Source: CAYQTL01 sp964420405 (lineage in GTDB: Bacteria > Acidobacteriota > Thermoanaerobaculia > Thermoanaerobaculales > Sulfomarinibacteraceae). Taken from it: a stretch of 38,687 bases of DNA. The translations under genes were made by a program, and so were the position numbers. The stretch covers positions 1 through 38,687 of the forward strand of contig CAYQTL010000041.1 of the NCBI GenBank assembly GCA_964420405.1, read 5' to 3'. Numbering within the stretch: position 1 is the stretch's first letter; every line of letters starts with the position of its first letter. Under the pieces are notes generated by a model. That model saw only the letters and a list, made by a program, of their open reading frames with translations, was not told the origin of the DNA and searched no databases. Of this stretch, positions 23,701 through 31,786 are shown in pieces.

Positions 23701-23880
23701 CTGTTCCCCGGCGCGGGCTCCGAGCTGTACCGGGGGCTCGGCGCGGTGGTCGTCGGCGGCCTCGTCGTGTCGACGCTGCTGACCCTGTTCGTGATCCCGT
23801 CGCTGTTCAGCCTGGTGCTCGACGGCCGCGCCGCGCTCGGCGCCCGCCTGCGCCCGCTGCGCCGCGGCGCCGAGGCGTGA
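20728..23880 (+). CDS. RND family efflux pump permease
   Basis: 1050 aa, AcrB/MdtBC-like. The N-terminal helix starts KLVELAIRHPVSTAVGVLLL, and a porter domain follows. The second block of helices contains GMAFAVGMVVDNSIVVLENIHRHR, the TM4 motif with one acidic residue and Asn instead of the AcrB Asp-Asp pair. A second porter half follows, and the C-terminal helices include LTMLGFFILVGTVVNNAILVVHQSL. Proton-driven export of drugs, lipids or metals is the family role. The Asp-Asn variant makes the exact energy coupling uncertain, and the heavy-metal subfamily motif is absent. The GTG start overlaps the adaptor stop by 4 bases. Confidence 0.93.
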   Translation: MKLVELAIRHPVSTAVGVLLLTLFGLLALVGIPVQLTPTVEEPEVSVTTFWRGASPSEVEREIIDEQEEQLKGLEGLVKMESSSSDGSGTITLTFRVGSDNESNLLKVSNRLEQVPRYPDEADKPIIRTVGANRGAIAWFVLRPREGDGFRGDVATLFTFAESSIQPLVERVPGVAATNVFGGREQELQVLVDPAELAARGLTLNQLAAAIDRENRDISGGDFDEGKRRYVVRTVGEYRSPADVEDVVVAVVGGVPVYVGDVARAEIGYRKPGAATFFFGERMLAVNVIKEPEANVLEVMAGVQSVVADLNRDLLAGMGLEMVQTYDETDYIYSSIALVRQSLAIGGVLAVLILLAFLRSPSSTLVIAVAIPISAVGVFLVMNLLGRSVNVISLAGMAFAVGMVVDNSIVVLENIHRHRQLGRSRYEAAAVGTREVWGAVLASTLTTIAVFVPVVFIEEEAGQLFRDIAIAISAAVGLSLVVAVTVIPSLSARILGRSDGAVSARLEPLARAGGRVRQWITAAVWRITGSTVARLAVVVGFTALAVVASLVLAPDAEYLPEGNRNFVRGFVQPPPGYTVDEVAAIGQVYADRLRHLWETPADDAGALPGGGIESFFFVARPQGAFYGARSRVPLRVGELLEPFGEVNREIPGAIAFTSQASLFATGLGEGRTIDVEITGPDLERLVVLGGEVFGRVRQLLPDAQARPIPSLDLGNPEVRVRPHRRRMAEVGIRNQDLGFVVSALTDGARASEYLHQGTEIDLVVKAVDDRPRRTHLMEQLPIATSDGSLVTLGSVADVAVENGPVQIDRRERRRAITIQVRPADAMPLGEAMRVIDEEILGPMRAEGRLGALCRATLSGTADKLVQTAAALKWNFLLAVLITYLLMSALFEDFLYPLVIMFSVPLAAMGGFLGLAVLNLVTLQTMDVLTMLGFFILVGTVVNNAILVVHQSLNLLREGAAPREAIREAVATRIRPIFMSVSTSVFGMLPLVLFPGAGSELYRGLGAVVVGGLVVSTLLTLFVIPSLFSLVLDGRAALGARLRPLRRGAEA

Positions 23881-23925
23881 TCGACGCCAGTCGTCAGGAG
23901 TCGCCCCGGCGCACCAGGCTTCCGA

Positions 23926-23944
23926 CCCCGATCCCGATCCCGAC
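23926..23944 (-). repeat. Short hexamer array, minus orientation
   Basis: About three GATCCC-type units after the RND pump gene, in the 184-bp space before cstA. Confidence 0.7.
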
Positions 23945-24035
23945 GGGCGCCCGGGCGCCCGGGTGCACGATGGCGTCGACCGGAGCCGTCGTCCGCGGAG
24001 GATACCGCGCTGCGAACGGTTCTCGCTCGGAGGAG

Positions 24036-24055
24036 TACACTGGCGGGCGGGGAGG
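24036..24055 (+). promoter_or_regulatory. -10 hexamer and ribosome site of the CstA-type gene
   Basis: TACACT (24036-24041) predicts +1 near 24048. GGAGG (24051-24055) lies 9 nt before ATG 24065. The same TACACT hexamer stands upstream of the kinase gene (25756-25761). Confidence 0.45.
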
Positions 24056-24064
24056 TCCCGGGCC

Positions 24065-25738
24065 ATGGTGCTCGCGATGCTGCTCGTCGGAGGAACGATC
24101 CTGGCGGCCGGCTACCTGCTGTACGGCCGCCTGCTGGGGCGGTGGCTCGGGGTGGACGTGGACCGTCCGACCCCGGCGTGCACCCTGCGGGACGGCCGCG
24201 ACTACGTTCCGGCCCGCTCCGGGGTCCTGTTCGGCCACCACTTCTCGTCCATCGCCGGGGCGGGGCCGATCGTCGGGCCGGTGATCGCCACCGCGGCCTT
24301 CGGCTGGCTGCCGGCGGTGGTGTGGGTGGTGTTCGGCGCGATCCTGATCGGCGGCGTGCAGGACTTCTCGTCCCTGGTGGCCTCCCTGCGCCACCGCGCT
24401 CGCTCGGTGGCCGACATCGCGCGGGAGCAGATCTCGCCGCTCGCCAACCGGCTGTTCCTGGTGTTCGCGTGGTTCGCGTTGGTGTACGTCATCGTCGTCT
24501 TCGTGGACCTGACGTCTGAGACCTTCGTGCAGGACCCGGGTGTCGCGTCGTCGTCGGTCATGTACATCGTCCTCGCGGTGGTCCTCGGCCTGCTGCTGTC
24601 GCGAACCGGCGTGTCGCTCGGAGCGGCGGCCGCGGTGCTCGTGCCGCTGGTGTTCGCGGGCATCTGGCTCGGCCAGCAGCTTCCGGTCGCGCTGCCGCTG
24701 GCCGACCCCGGCCAGGGATGGGACCTGCTGCTGCTCGGATACTGCCTGGTGGCGTCGGTGCTGCCGGTGTGGATGCTGCTGCAGCCGCGTGACTTCCTCG
24801 CCTCGTTCCTGCTCTACGCCTGCCTCGCCGGCGGGGTGGCCGGGGCGGTGCTCAGCCTCGGCGCGCTGCCCGAGGGGGTGACGCCGCTGCCGGCGGTGAT
24901 CACGCTGTGGGACGCCAACCTCGGGCTGCTGTTCCCGGCCATGTTCGTGACCATCGCCTGCGGCGCCTGCTCGGGCTTCCACGCCATGGTGTCCTCGGGG
25001 ACCACCGCCAAGCAGCTGTCGTCGGAGCGGCACGCCCGGCCGGTGGCCTACGGCAGCATGCTGCTGGAGTCGATCCTGGCGATCCTCGCCATCGGCACGG
25101 TCTGCCTGGTGGGCCTCGGCGCCGCGGCCGGGCGCCCGCCGACGCTGGTGTTCGCCGAAGGCATCGGCTGGCTGGTGAGCCGGTTCGGGCTGCCGGCGGC
25201 GCTCGGCGCGTCGTTCGGCGCCCTCGCCATCTCGACCTTCCTGCTGACGACGCTCGACACCTGCACGCGGCTCGGCCGCTACCTGCTGGAGGAGCTGCTC
25301 GGGCTGGAGCGGGGACGCACCGGGACCGTGGTCCTGGCAACGATCGCGACCCTCGCGCTGCCCCTGGTGATGACCCAGGTCTCGCTGCACCTGCCGGACG
25401 GCTCGGCGGCGCCGGCGTGGCGCGTGGTGTGGCCGGTGTTCGGCGCCACCAACCAGCTCCTCGGCGCGCTGGCGATGCTGGTGGTGGCGTCGTGGCTGCG
25501 CAACACCGGTCGCCGGTACGCCTTCGTCGCGACGCCGATGCTGTTCATGTTCGCGGTGACGCTCGTCGCCCTCGGTCAGCTGGTGTGGCAGTACGGCCCG
25601 ACCACCCTGGTCGGCGGCATCGCGGCTGCGCTGCTGGCGCTGGCGCTCGTGCTGCTGGTGGAGGCGGTCCAGAAGGTCTTCCGGCTGCCTCCCGGCCGCG
25701 CCGCCGCCGCGGGCGCCGCCGGCGAGGGGGGCCGCTGA
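24065..25738 (+). CDS. cstA: CstA family carbon starvation transporter
   Basis: 557 aa membrane protein with about 14-16 hydrophobic helices. Family motifs: GHHFSSIAGAGPIVGPVIA (about residues 58-76), GGVQDFSSL, ACGACSGFHAMVSSGTTAKQL, STFLLTTLDTCTRLGRYLL and FGATNQLLGALAM. CstA proteins import peptides or pyruvate when carbon is limiting. E. coli CstA is 701 aa; this is the shorter form with a truncated C-terminus. The start is ATG 24065 with a good ribosome site; an in-frame ATG at 23963 would add a non-hydrophobic Arg-rich leader and lacks a site. No regulator pair (LytS/LytR type) lies beside it. Confidence 0.9.
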   Translation: MVLAMLLVGGTILAAGYLLYGRLLGRWLGVDVDRPTPACTLRDGRDYVPARSGVLFGHHFSSIAGAGPIVGPVIATAAFGWLPAVVWVVFGAILIGGVQDFSSLVASLRHRARSVADIAREQISPLANRLFLVFAWFALVYVIVVFVDLTSETFVQDPGVASSSVMYIVLAVVLGLLLSRTGVSLGAAAAVLVPLVFAGIWLGQQLPVALPLADPGQGWDLLLLGYCLVASVLPVWMLLQPRDFLASFLLYACLAGGVAGAVLSLGALPEGVTPLPAVITLWDANLGLLFPAMFVTIACGACSGFHAMVSSGTTAKQLSSERHARPVAYGSMLLESILAILAIGTVCLVGLGAAAGRPPTLVFAEGIGWLVSRFGLPAALGASFGALAISTFLLTTLDTCTRLGRYLLEELLGLERGRTGTVVLATIATLALPLVMTQVSLHLPDGSAAPAWRVVWPVFGATNQLLGALAMLVVASWLRNTGRRYAFVATPMLFMFAVTLVALGQLVWQYGPTTLVGGIAAALLALALVLLVEAVQKVFRLPPGRAAAAGAAGEGGR

Positions 25739-25787
25739 CTCCGGGCGCGGACGTGTACACTCGGATGGCGAGGAGAGCTCGACGACC

Positions 25788-28607
25788 ATCCACGGCAGCG
25801 ACCACGACCGTCCAGGTGATCCCGATCTGAGCGGCCGCGGGGCCACCGGTCCTGGTGACGGCACGAAGACGCTGAGCACGCCGGCGTCGTGGTTCCACCG
25901 TTCGCGGCGGGACGTCGACGCCGGCGGTGGGACGTTCCGCGGGGGCGAGCTGGTCGCCGGGCGGTTCCGGATCGTACGGTTCTTGGCCCGCGGCGGAATG
26001 GGGGAGGTGTACGAGGCCCTCGACACCGAGCTCGAGCAGCGCGTCGCCCTCAAGATCCTCCCCCCGGACGTCGCGACCGACCGCGACACCGCCCGACGGT
26101 TCCGCCGCGAGGTCCGGCTGATGCGCGAGGTCGCCCACCGCAACGTGTGCCGGGTGTTCGAGCTGTTCCGTCACCCGATGGTCGCCGCCGACGGGGCCGC
26201 GCGCGAGGTCGAGGGCTTCTCGATGGAGCTGCTGGAGGGCGAGACCCTCGCCGAGCGGCTCGAGCGGGTCGTCCGGCTGCCGCAGGCGGAGGTCCTCGCG
26301 ATCGTGCGTCAGGTGGCCGCGGCGCTCGACGCCGCCCACGCCGCCGGCGTCGTCCACCGGGACCTGAAGGCCTCCAACGTCATGCTCGTGCCCGACCGTG
26401 ACGGCGAGCGCGTGGTGGTCACCGACTTCGGCATCGCCCGTCACGCCGACTCCAGCCGGGGCACCGAGGAGGTCACGGCCACCGCGGTCGCCATGGGGAC
26501 GGTCGACTACATGTCGCCGGAGCAGGCGCGGGGCGAGACGGCGACGCCGGCGTCGGACGTGTACGCGCTCGGCGTGGTGATGTTCGAGATGGTCACCGGC
26601 CGCCGGCCCCACGTCGGCGACACCCCGGTCGCGCTGCTGCTCGAGCGCGTGCGCGTCCGGCCGCCGTCGCCGCGGCTCTTCGTCCGCCACCTGGACCCGC
26701 GCTTCGAGAGGGTGATCCTGCGGTGCATGGAGGTGCGGCCGGAGGACCGTTTCCAGTCGGCGGGTGCGGTGGTCGCCGCGCTGACCGGCGCCAGCGGCGT
26801 CGGCGACAGGGCGGTCCGGCTGCGCCGCCTGGTGCGCGGCCCCGCCGGGGTCGGGGGCCTCGTCACCGTCGCTCTCGGTACGGCCGTGCTGGCCGCCGTG
26901 CTGCTCCGTGGCGACCCCGCGGCGCGGGTCCGTGGGGTGACGCCGCCGGTCCAGCTCACCAGCTCCACCGCTCTCGAGGTGGACCCCGGTTTCTCGCCCG
27001 ACGGCCGCACCCTGGCGTACAGCACCAACCGCAGCGGGCGGTTCGAGATCGTGATCCTCGATTTCGACCGTTCCGGGACCGAGCGCGCCCTGACAGGGGA
27101 CGGCCGGCAGAACTTCCAGCCGAGCTTCTCCCCCGACGGGCTGAGGTTGGCGTACGCCTCCCATGGTCGCGGCGGGATCTGGACGGTCGCCGCGGACGGG
27201 GACGGCCCGCCCCGATGCCTGACGACCTTCGGGTCCCATCCCGCGTGGTCGCCGGACGGCCGGTGGATCGCGTTCCAGTCGTCGGCGACGGCGGTCCTGT
27301 CCGCCAACGCGGTCGCCGCGTTCCCTCCGAGCACCCTGTGGCTGGTGCCGTCGACCGGCGGTGACCCGCGGCCGGTGACCACCGCTGGCACGCCGACGGG
27401 CGGCCACGGCACGCCGGCGTGGTCCGCCGACGGCAGCCGCCTGTACTTCACGGCGTCGGACCGGCGCTGGTCGCAGATCTGGTCGGTGGCCGTCGGCGGC
27501 GGCGACGTCCGTCCGGTCGTGACCGCCTTCCCGGCAGCGATGGACCCGCTGGTCTCGCCGCCCGGTGACCGTCTGCTGTTCACCGGCGTCAGCGAGTCGG
27601 AGCGGTACGGAGTGTGGTGGGTCCCGCTCGACGGCCGGGGTGGCACCCTGGGCGAGCCGGTGGTCATGACCGGCATCGGGATGGCGAACCTTCGTCACCT
27701 GGCGATGGACGCGGCGGGGGAGCGGCTCGCGTACTCGGCCCTGACGACGGTCAGCGACCTGTGGAGCGTGGACGTGGACCCGGTCAGCGGCGCGCCCGGC
27801 GGTGATGCGCGGCCGCTGACGAGGAGCTCGGGGCGCCACAGCCGGCCGGCGTGGGCGCCCGACGGATCGGCCATCGCGCTCGACCGGTGGCAGGTGGGAC
27901 GGGACCAGGACATCTGGGTGATGGCGCCGGACGGCGCCGGGCTGCGGCGGATCACATCGGCCTCGTCCATGGACACCCTCGCGTCGTGGCTTCCCGACGC
28001 GACGTCGCTGGTGTTCTTCTCGGACCGCGGCGGCTCGTGCGGCCTGTGGCGTCGGGCCCTCGAGGGCGGCGAGCCGCGGCGGCTGGTGGAGCTGGGCCCG
28101 CACGTCGACGCCGTCCGGCTGTCGCCGGACGGTCGCCGGGTGGCGTTCCACGCACCGGACGACCGGGGCGTGCTCAACGTGTGGGTCGCCGGCGCCGACG
28201 GAGCCGGCCGCCGGCAGATCACCTTCGAGCCCGAGCTGGCGGGATTCCCGTGCTGGTCCGACGACGGCAGCTGGCTGGCGGTGGAGGTGCGCCGAGACGG
28301 CGACGACCAGGTCGCGACGGTCGCTCCGGACGGCGGACCGGTCACGCTTTTGACCGACGACCGCGGCAAGAGCTGGCCGTACGACGTTGCCGGGGAGCGG
28401 GTGGCGTTCGCCGCGCTGCGGGAGGGAGCCTGGAACATCTGGTGGGTGTCGCGGACGACCCGGCGCCAGGCCCGGTTGACCGATCTCGGGTCGCTCACCG
28501 GTTACGTGCGCTACCCGGCGTGGGGGCCTGCCGGCGACCGGGTGGTGTTCGAGAAGGCCGAGACCGCCGGCGACCTCTGGCTGGTGGAGGGGCTCGGCCG
28601 GGACTGA
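25788..28607 (+). CDS. Ser/Thr protein kinase fused to TolB-type beta-propeller repeats
   Basis: About 939 aa. Kinase domain: glycine loop LARGGMGEVY near residue 65, VALKIL with the lysine near 88, HRDLKASN near 190, VTDFGIA, and MSPEQARGE with SDVYALGVV. One membrane helix (VTVALGTAVLAAVLL, about 355-375) is followed by about ten PD40/TolB repeats of the FSPDGRTLAYST type, probably outside the membrane. A signal sensor coupled to a cytoplasmic kinase is implied. The first ATG/GTG/TTG in frame is TTG 25983, but it encodes the Leu just before the glycine loop and would delete the first kinase strand (GELVAGRFRIVRF). The frame is open upstream to ATC 25788, preceded by GAGGAGA (25770-25776) and TACACT (25756-25761). 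I take ATC as the best candidate start. Confidence 0.88.
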   Translation: MHGSDHDRPGDPDLSGRGATGPGDGTKTLSTPASWFHRSRRDVDAGGGTFRGGELVAGRFRIVRFLARGGMGEVYEALDTELEQRVALKILPPDVATDRDTARRFRREVRLMREVAHRNVCRVFELFRHPMVAADGAAREVEGFSMELLEGETLAERLERVVRLPQAEVLAIVRQVAAALDAAHAAGVVHRDLKASNVMLVPDRDGERVVVTDFGIARHADSSRGTEEVTATAVAMGTVDYMSPEQARGETATPASDVYALGVVMFEMVTGRRPHVGDTPVALLLERVRVRPPSPRLFVRHLDPRFERVILRCMEVRPEDRFQSAGAVVAALTGASGVGDRAVRLRRLVRGPAGVGGLVTVALGTAVLAAVLLRGDPAARVRGVTPPVQLTSSTALEVDPGFSPDGRTLAYSTNRSGRFEIVILDFDRSGTERALTGDGRQNFQPSFSPDGLRLAYASHGRGGIWTVAADGDGPPRCLTTFGSHPAWSPDGRWIAFQSSATAVLSANAVAAFPPSTLWLVPSTGGDPRPVTTAGTPTGGHGTPAWSADGSRLYFTASDRRWSQIWSVAVGGGDVRPVVTAFPAAMDPLVSPPGDRLLFTGVSESERYGVWWVPLDGRGGTLGEPVVMTGIGMANLRHLAMDAAGERLAYSALTTVSDLWSVDVDPVSGAPGGDARPLTRSSGRHSRPAWAPDGSAIALDRWQVGRDQDIWVMAPDGAGLRRITSASSMDTLASWLPDATSLVFFSDRGGSCGLWRRALEGGEPRRLVELGPHVDAVRLSPDGRRVAFHAPDDRGVLNVWVAGADGAGRRQITFEPELAGFPCWSDDGSWLAVEVRRDGDDQVATVAPDGGPVTLLTDDRGKSWPYDVAGERVAFAALREGAWNIWWVSRTTRRQARLTDLGSLTGYVRYPAWGPAGDRVVFEKAETAGDLWLVEGLGRD

Positions 28608-28646
28608 ACGTCGGCGAGGGCCGCGCGGTCGCCCGTCCCTGCTCCC

Positions 28647-28776
28647 TTCCCGATTCCGATCCTGGTGGGCGCGACGGCCGCCTTGTGGCGGCAGCGACGT
28701 GCGACATCGAGTCGATGTGCCGCTCGGCATGGTCCAGGGACGCCTGGAAGGGGAACGGGAACGGGATCGGAAACGG
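28647..28776. repeat. Two short hexamer arrays
   Basis: A minus-oriented degenerate array (28647-28662) and a plus-oriented one (28751-28776, GGGAAC and GGGATC units), lying between the convergent kinase and DUF2231-like genes. Confidence 0.7.
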
Positions 28777-28800
28777 TGGGTGACCGCGATGGGCGACGGG

Positions 28801-29277
28801 TCACTGCCCGCCCAGGCGGGGAAACACCGGCAGCGGTCTGTCGCGGAGCTCGTCGTGACGGACGGCCCCGCCGAGATGGGCGGTCCAGGCCAGCAGCCAG
28901 CACATCAGCAGCGTGCCGGCGAGCAACCCCCAGCGCAGCCACGGCGCGGGGCCGTCGGCGGCGGCCGACCGCAGCAGCGCCTGGACAGCCAGCACGCCGA
29001 GCAGCACCATCCCCACGAAGGACGCCCGGCCGAGGAGAGCGTGGCGCTCGACGGCCTCTTCGCCATCCACGAGGCGGGGCTTGACCCGGTCGTAGGCCGG
29101 GGGCCCGGAGTAGTAGGCGACCGCGGCTGCCACCGCGCAGGCCACCAGCATGCACGCGGCGGTCGTGAACAGGAGGTCCGACCGGCGCCACACCGCCACC
29201 ACCAGCAGCACCGCCACGAACAGGCAGCCGACCACCGGCAGGTGGACGACCGCGAGGTGGAGGTGGAGGGCGCTCAT
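28801..29277 (-). CDS. DUF2231-like membrane protein
   Basis: 158 aa with four hydrophobic helices. The N-terminal HLHLAVVHLPVVGCLF resembles the HPxxVHxPIGL motif of DUF2231-type membrane proteins. A soluble loop (YDRVKPRLVDGEEAVERHALLGRA) has a His that follows a Glu-rich stretch, and WLLAWTAHLGGAVRH near the end adds further histidines typical of this group. Its function is unknown; heme or electron-transfer roles have been suggested for such His-rich helices. The ATG overlaps the stop of the upstream membrane gene as ATGA, so the two are coupled. Confidence 0.75.
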   Translation of the reverse strand: MSALHLHLAVVHLPVVGCLFVAVLLVVAVWRRSDLLFTTAACMLVACAVAAAVAYYSGPPAYDRVKPRLVDGEEAVERHALLGRASFVGMVLLGVLAVQALLRSAAADGPAPWLRWGLLAGTLLMCWLLAWTAHLGGAVRHDELRDRPLPVFPRLGGQ

Positions 29278-30170
29278 TCGTCGGCGGTGCCGACGGCCTC
29301 GGACGGGTGGACGCCGGCGTCGACCGCCGTGTAGTCGAGCTCGGAGCCGCGCATGCTGTGGGGGATCAGGTAGACGCCCGTCATGACCAGGGCGGCGAGC
29401 ACCACCAGCGCCCGTCCGACCCGCTCGCGACGGATCGGGCGGAAGCCGATGGTGGTGCAGGCGACGATCCACACCAGCCACATCACGAGCACCTTGTTGT
29501 CCGTCAGGTCGCCACCGAACGGCCAGCCGGTCCAGTACGCCCCGAAGGCGTGCTTCTGGACCACCGGCCCGAGCACCATGCCGCCGACGGTCATGGCGGC
29601 GAGGGTCGTCCACGCCTGCCAGCGCATCCCGGCCGGGGCGACGAGGGCTGCCAGCCCTGTCCGGATTCCGAACAGGACCGCGAAGAACATGAGCACGATG
29701 TGGGGGATCAGCACTGCCGCGGGCACCGGGTCCTTGTAGCGCAGCACCACCGACTCGTTGTCGCCGGAGGGGAGGCGGGCCGTCGTGCCGCCGGGAAGGT
29801 CGACCGTCACGTGGTACTCCACCTTGCCCGCTGCGGGCTGGCGGGGCAGGGCCGCGGTGAAGGCGCCGTCGGTGGAGGTCATCGGGACGGCGGTGAAGGG
29901 GTCGTCTGTGGGGTAGCGCCGCCAGTGGAGGGTGGCGGTCGCGCCGCCGCCCGGGTCGGGCACCCGCACGCGGGCGTCGGTGGTGGTGGTCTCGCTGCGG
30001 ATCAGCCGGTATGCGTAGGTCGTGCCGCCGGCCCCGAGCTCTCCCCGATAGGGATGGGTCGGTCCGGTCAGGCGCTGGTAGACGACGGCGGATGCCATGC
30101 AGAGGACGGCCACGAGCCAGAGGGTGATCTTCAGCCACAGCGGGGTCGCGCGGTAGACGTCGGCGGTCAT
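29274..30170 (-). CDS. Unrecognised membrane protein with periplasmic beta domain
   Basis: 298 aa; I do not recognise the family. One N-terminal helix (LWLKITLWLVAVLCMASAVVY) is followed by a beta-rich region (about 40-145), with repeated short strands such as YAYRLIRSE, ATLHWRRYP and KVEYHVTVDLPG. Four further helices follow (from AVLIPHIVLMFFAVLFGI to ALVVLAALVMTGVYLIP). The beta region looks like an Ig-type extracytoplasmic domain. The start is ATG 30170 with GAGGAG upstream. It is coupled by ATGA to the DUF2231-like gene, so the pair may form a membrane complex. Confidence 0.8.
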   Translation of the reverse strand: MTADVYRATPLWLKITLWLVAVLCMASAVVYQRLTGPTHPYRGELGAGGTTYAYRLIRSETTTTDARVRVPDPGGGATATLHWRRYPTDDPFTAVPMTSTDGAFTAALPRQPAAGKVEYHVTVDLPGGTTARLPSGDNESVVLRYKDPVPAAVLIPHIVLMFFAVLFGIRTGLAALVAPAGMRWQAWTTLAAMTVGGMVLGPVVQKHAFGAYWTGWPFGGDLTDNKVLVMWLVWIVACTTIGFRPIRRERVGRALVVLAALVMTGVYLIPHSMRGSELDYTAVDAGVHPSEAVGTADE

Positions 30171-30356
30171 GGGTCTCCTCGGCGGGCTCGGGCCGGCGTG
30201 GCGCCGTTCCGCAGGACAAACGGGGGGTCGTCGGGGGTCATTCCGGCGCGATCCCGGGCCGCCCGCCATCATCCCGCAGCGGCCGGCCCATCGCGCCCGT
30301 CTCGTCCATCGGGACCGCGACCGGGATCCGACAGGGTCGACACGCGACTCCCGCCG

Positions 30357-31277
30357 TCACGGTCGCGACCCGCCGCCGGTCTCTCCCGGCGGCCGCCGTC
30401 GCCACCGCCGGTGCATCCACACCCACTGCTCGGGACATCGGCGGATCTGGTTCTCGATGGCGGCGGTCATCGCGGCGGTGGCCCCCTCGACGTCGTCGGG
30501 CAGCTCCAGGGGCGGCAGGAAGCGGACCAGGTGGACGCCGTCCGGCAGCCGTTCGTCGAATGCCGGCACCACCGTGGCCCCGAGCCGGAGGGCGAGCTCG
30601 GCCGCAGCCCGTGGGGTGTTGGCGAGGCGGCCGAAGAACGGGACCCATACCCCGTCGGTGGCGATGTCCTGGTCGATCAGCAGGGCGAGGGTCCGTCCCG
30701 AGCGCAGGGCGCGCAGCATCTGCCTGGCCGAGGCGTGGCTGCCGCGGGCGATGGTCTCGGTACCGAGGTGGGCGCGGAGCCGGACCGCCAGCTCGTCGAG
30801 GGCGGCCTCGTCGAGCTGCCGCGCCATCGCGCTGAAGCGCGCGTCGTGGCTCAGGTTGGTGGCCGAGATCAGCTCCCAGTTGCCGCAGTGGCCGGTGATG
30901 AGGACCACCGGCCTGCCCTCGGCCCGCGCCCGTTCGACGGCGTCGGCGCCGACCACGCGTTGGTGACGGCACGCGGTCTCGGGCGAGCGGTGCAGCACGT
31001 GCAGGATCTCGGCGAGGTTGGCGCCGAGGTGGCGGAAGCAGGCCGCGGCGATCCTGCGGCGGTCGCCCGGCGACCGGTCGGGGAACGCCAGCTCGAGGTG
31101 CTCCAGCGCGCGGCGGCGGTCCCGCCGGGAGACCATCCACACGAGGCTGCCGAGCACGCCGCCGAGCCGTTGCGCGGCCCGCCACGGCAGGAGGCCGAAC
31201 ACGACGATCGCTGGACGGACCGCGGCCGCGAGCAGGCGGGACCGCGCCCTGCGCCAACCCGTGCGCCGGCCGGGCAC
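30357..31277 (-). CDS. lpxL: Lipid A biosynthesis acyltransferase (LpxL/HtrB family)
   Basis: 306 aa lysophospholipid/lipid A acyltransferase. The catalytic HX4E motif is H130-CGNW-E135 in TGHCGNWE, and a second block is LALLIDQDIATDGVWVPFFGR. VLGSLVWMVSRRDRRRALEHLELAFPD is the usual N-terminal segment. It transfers an acyl chain to lipid A precursors or a related glycolipid in the inner membrane. The GTG start lies only 4 nt after the NiSOD stop, with no clear ribosome site of its own, so expression with NiSOD is likely. The 187-bp space after it has no gene, only a degenerate array trace at 30310-30329. Confidence 0.88.
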   Translation of the reverse strand: MPGRRTGWRRARSRLLAAAVRPAIVVFGLLPWRAAQRLGGVLGSLVWMVSRRDRRRALEHLELAFPDRSPGDRRRIAAACFRHLGANLAEILHVLHRSPETACRHQRVVGADAVERARAEGRPVVLITGHCGNWELISATNLSHDARFSAMARQLDEAALDELAVRLRAHLGTETIARGSHASARQMLRALRSGRTLALLIDQDIATDGVWVPFFGRLANTPRAAAELALRLGATVVPAFDERLPDGVHLVRFLPPLELPDDVEGATAAMTAAIENQIRRCPEQWVWMHRRWRRRPPGETGGGSRP

Positions 31278-31281
31278 GCCG

Positions 31282-31767
31282 TCAGCCGCCGTGGGTGTGG
31301 CCGGCCTCGTCGCCGAAGTACAGCTTCCGGAAGTCGGCTATCAGGGACCGCAGCGCCTTCACGTGCTCGAGGTCGGTGGTCTGCTTGGCCTTCATGGCCG
31401 TCACCTGGATCCGGTGCAGGACCGTCAGCTGCCGGACGTAGCCGTCCCACGCCTCGCCCGTCTCGGTGCCGGGATGCGTGAGGCGTTGGGCCATGAAGTA
31501 GGCGGTGACGATGTCCTGGATCTCCTGGGCGTGGGTCTCCTTGTTTTCCACCCAGCGGACGAGCTGATTCCAGTCGGGCGCGTCGGCGGCGCCGAGCTCG
31601 ACGATCCGGCGCATGGACTTCTCGACGGTGGTGACGTGCTCCTCCAGCAGCTGGACCCGCAGCTCGTCGCCGTAGATGCCGCAGGGGATCTGGCAGTGGG
31701 CGCCAGCGGCGCCGGCGACGGCCAGCGCGGCCGAGAGAACCAGACAGACGCGGACAGATCGGCTCAT
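31282..31767 (-). CDS. sodN: Nickel superoxide dismutase with a Sec signal peptide
   Basis: 161 aa. Residues 1-23 form a signal peptide (RVCLVLSAALAVAGAAGA) with an AGA cleavage site exactly before HCQIPCGIY. Cleavage makes His the new N-terminus and gives His1, Cys2, Cys6 and Tyr9, the nickel-hook residues of NiSOD; the remaining helical region (LLEEHVTTVEKSMRRIVELG and others) fits the four-helix bundle. NiSOD converts superoxide to oxygen and hydrogen peroxide. Streptomyces NiSOD is cytoplasmic-made and matured by a dedicated protease; here signal peptidase I could do it. Mature length is about 138 aa against 117, with a His-rich tail GHTHGG. The start is ATG 31767 with GGAGGTG upstream. 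It is followed by lpxL. Confidence 0.9.
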   Translation of the reverse strand: MSRSVRVCLVLSAALAVAGAAGAHCQIPCGIYGDELRVQLLEEHVTTVEKSMRRIVELGAADAPDWNQLVRWVENKETHAQEIQDIVTAYFMAQRLTHPGTETGEAWDGYVRQLTVLHRIQVTAMKAKQTTDLEHVKALRSLIADFRKLYFGDEAGHTHGG

Positions 31768-31786
31768 CTTCACCTCCAGACGGAGC

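Noticed and set aside
20532..24284. Very long open frame overlapping the RND pump in another frame
   Set aside because: Arg/Ala/Gly-rich composition typical of a GC-rich shadow frame; the pump frame has clear motifs throughout.
25983..28607. TTG 25983 as the true start of the kinase
   Set aside because: It would remove the first strand of the kinase N-lobe, and no ribosome site precedes it.
25545..28730. 1061-codon antisense frame over the kinase gene, and a similar 749-codon one over cstA
   Set aside because: Both are antisense shadows produced by scarce stop codons in high-GC DNA; no domain is recognisable.
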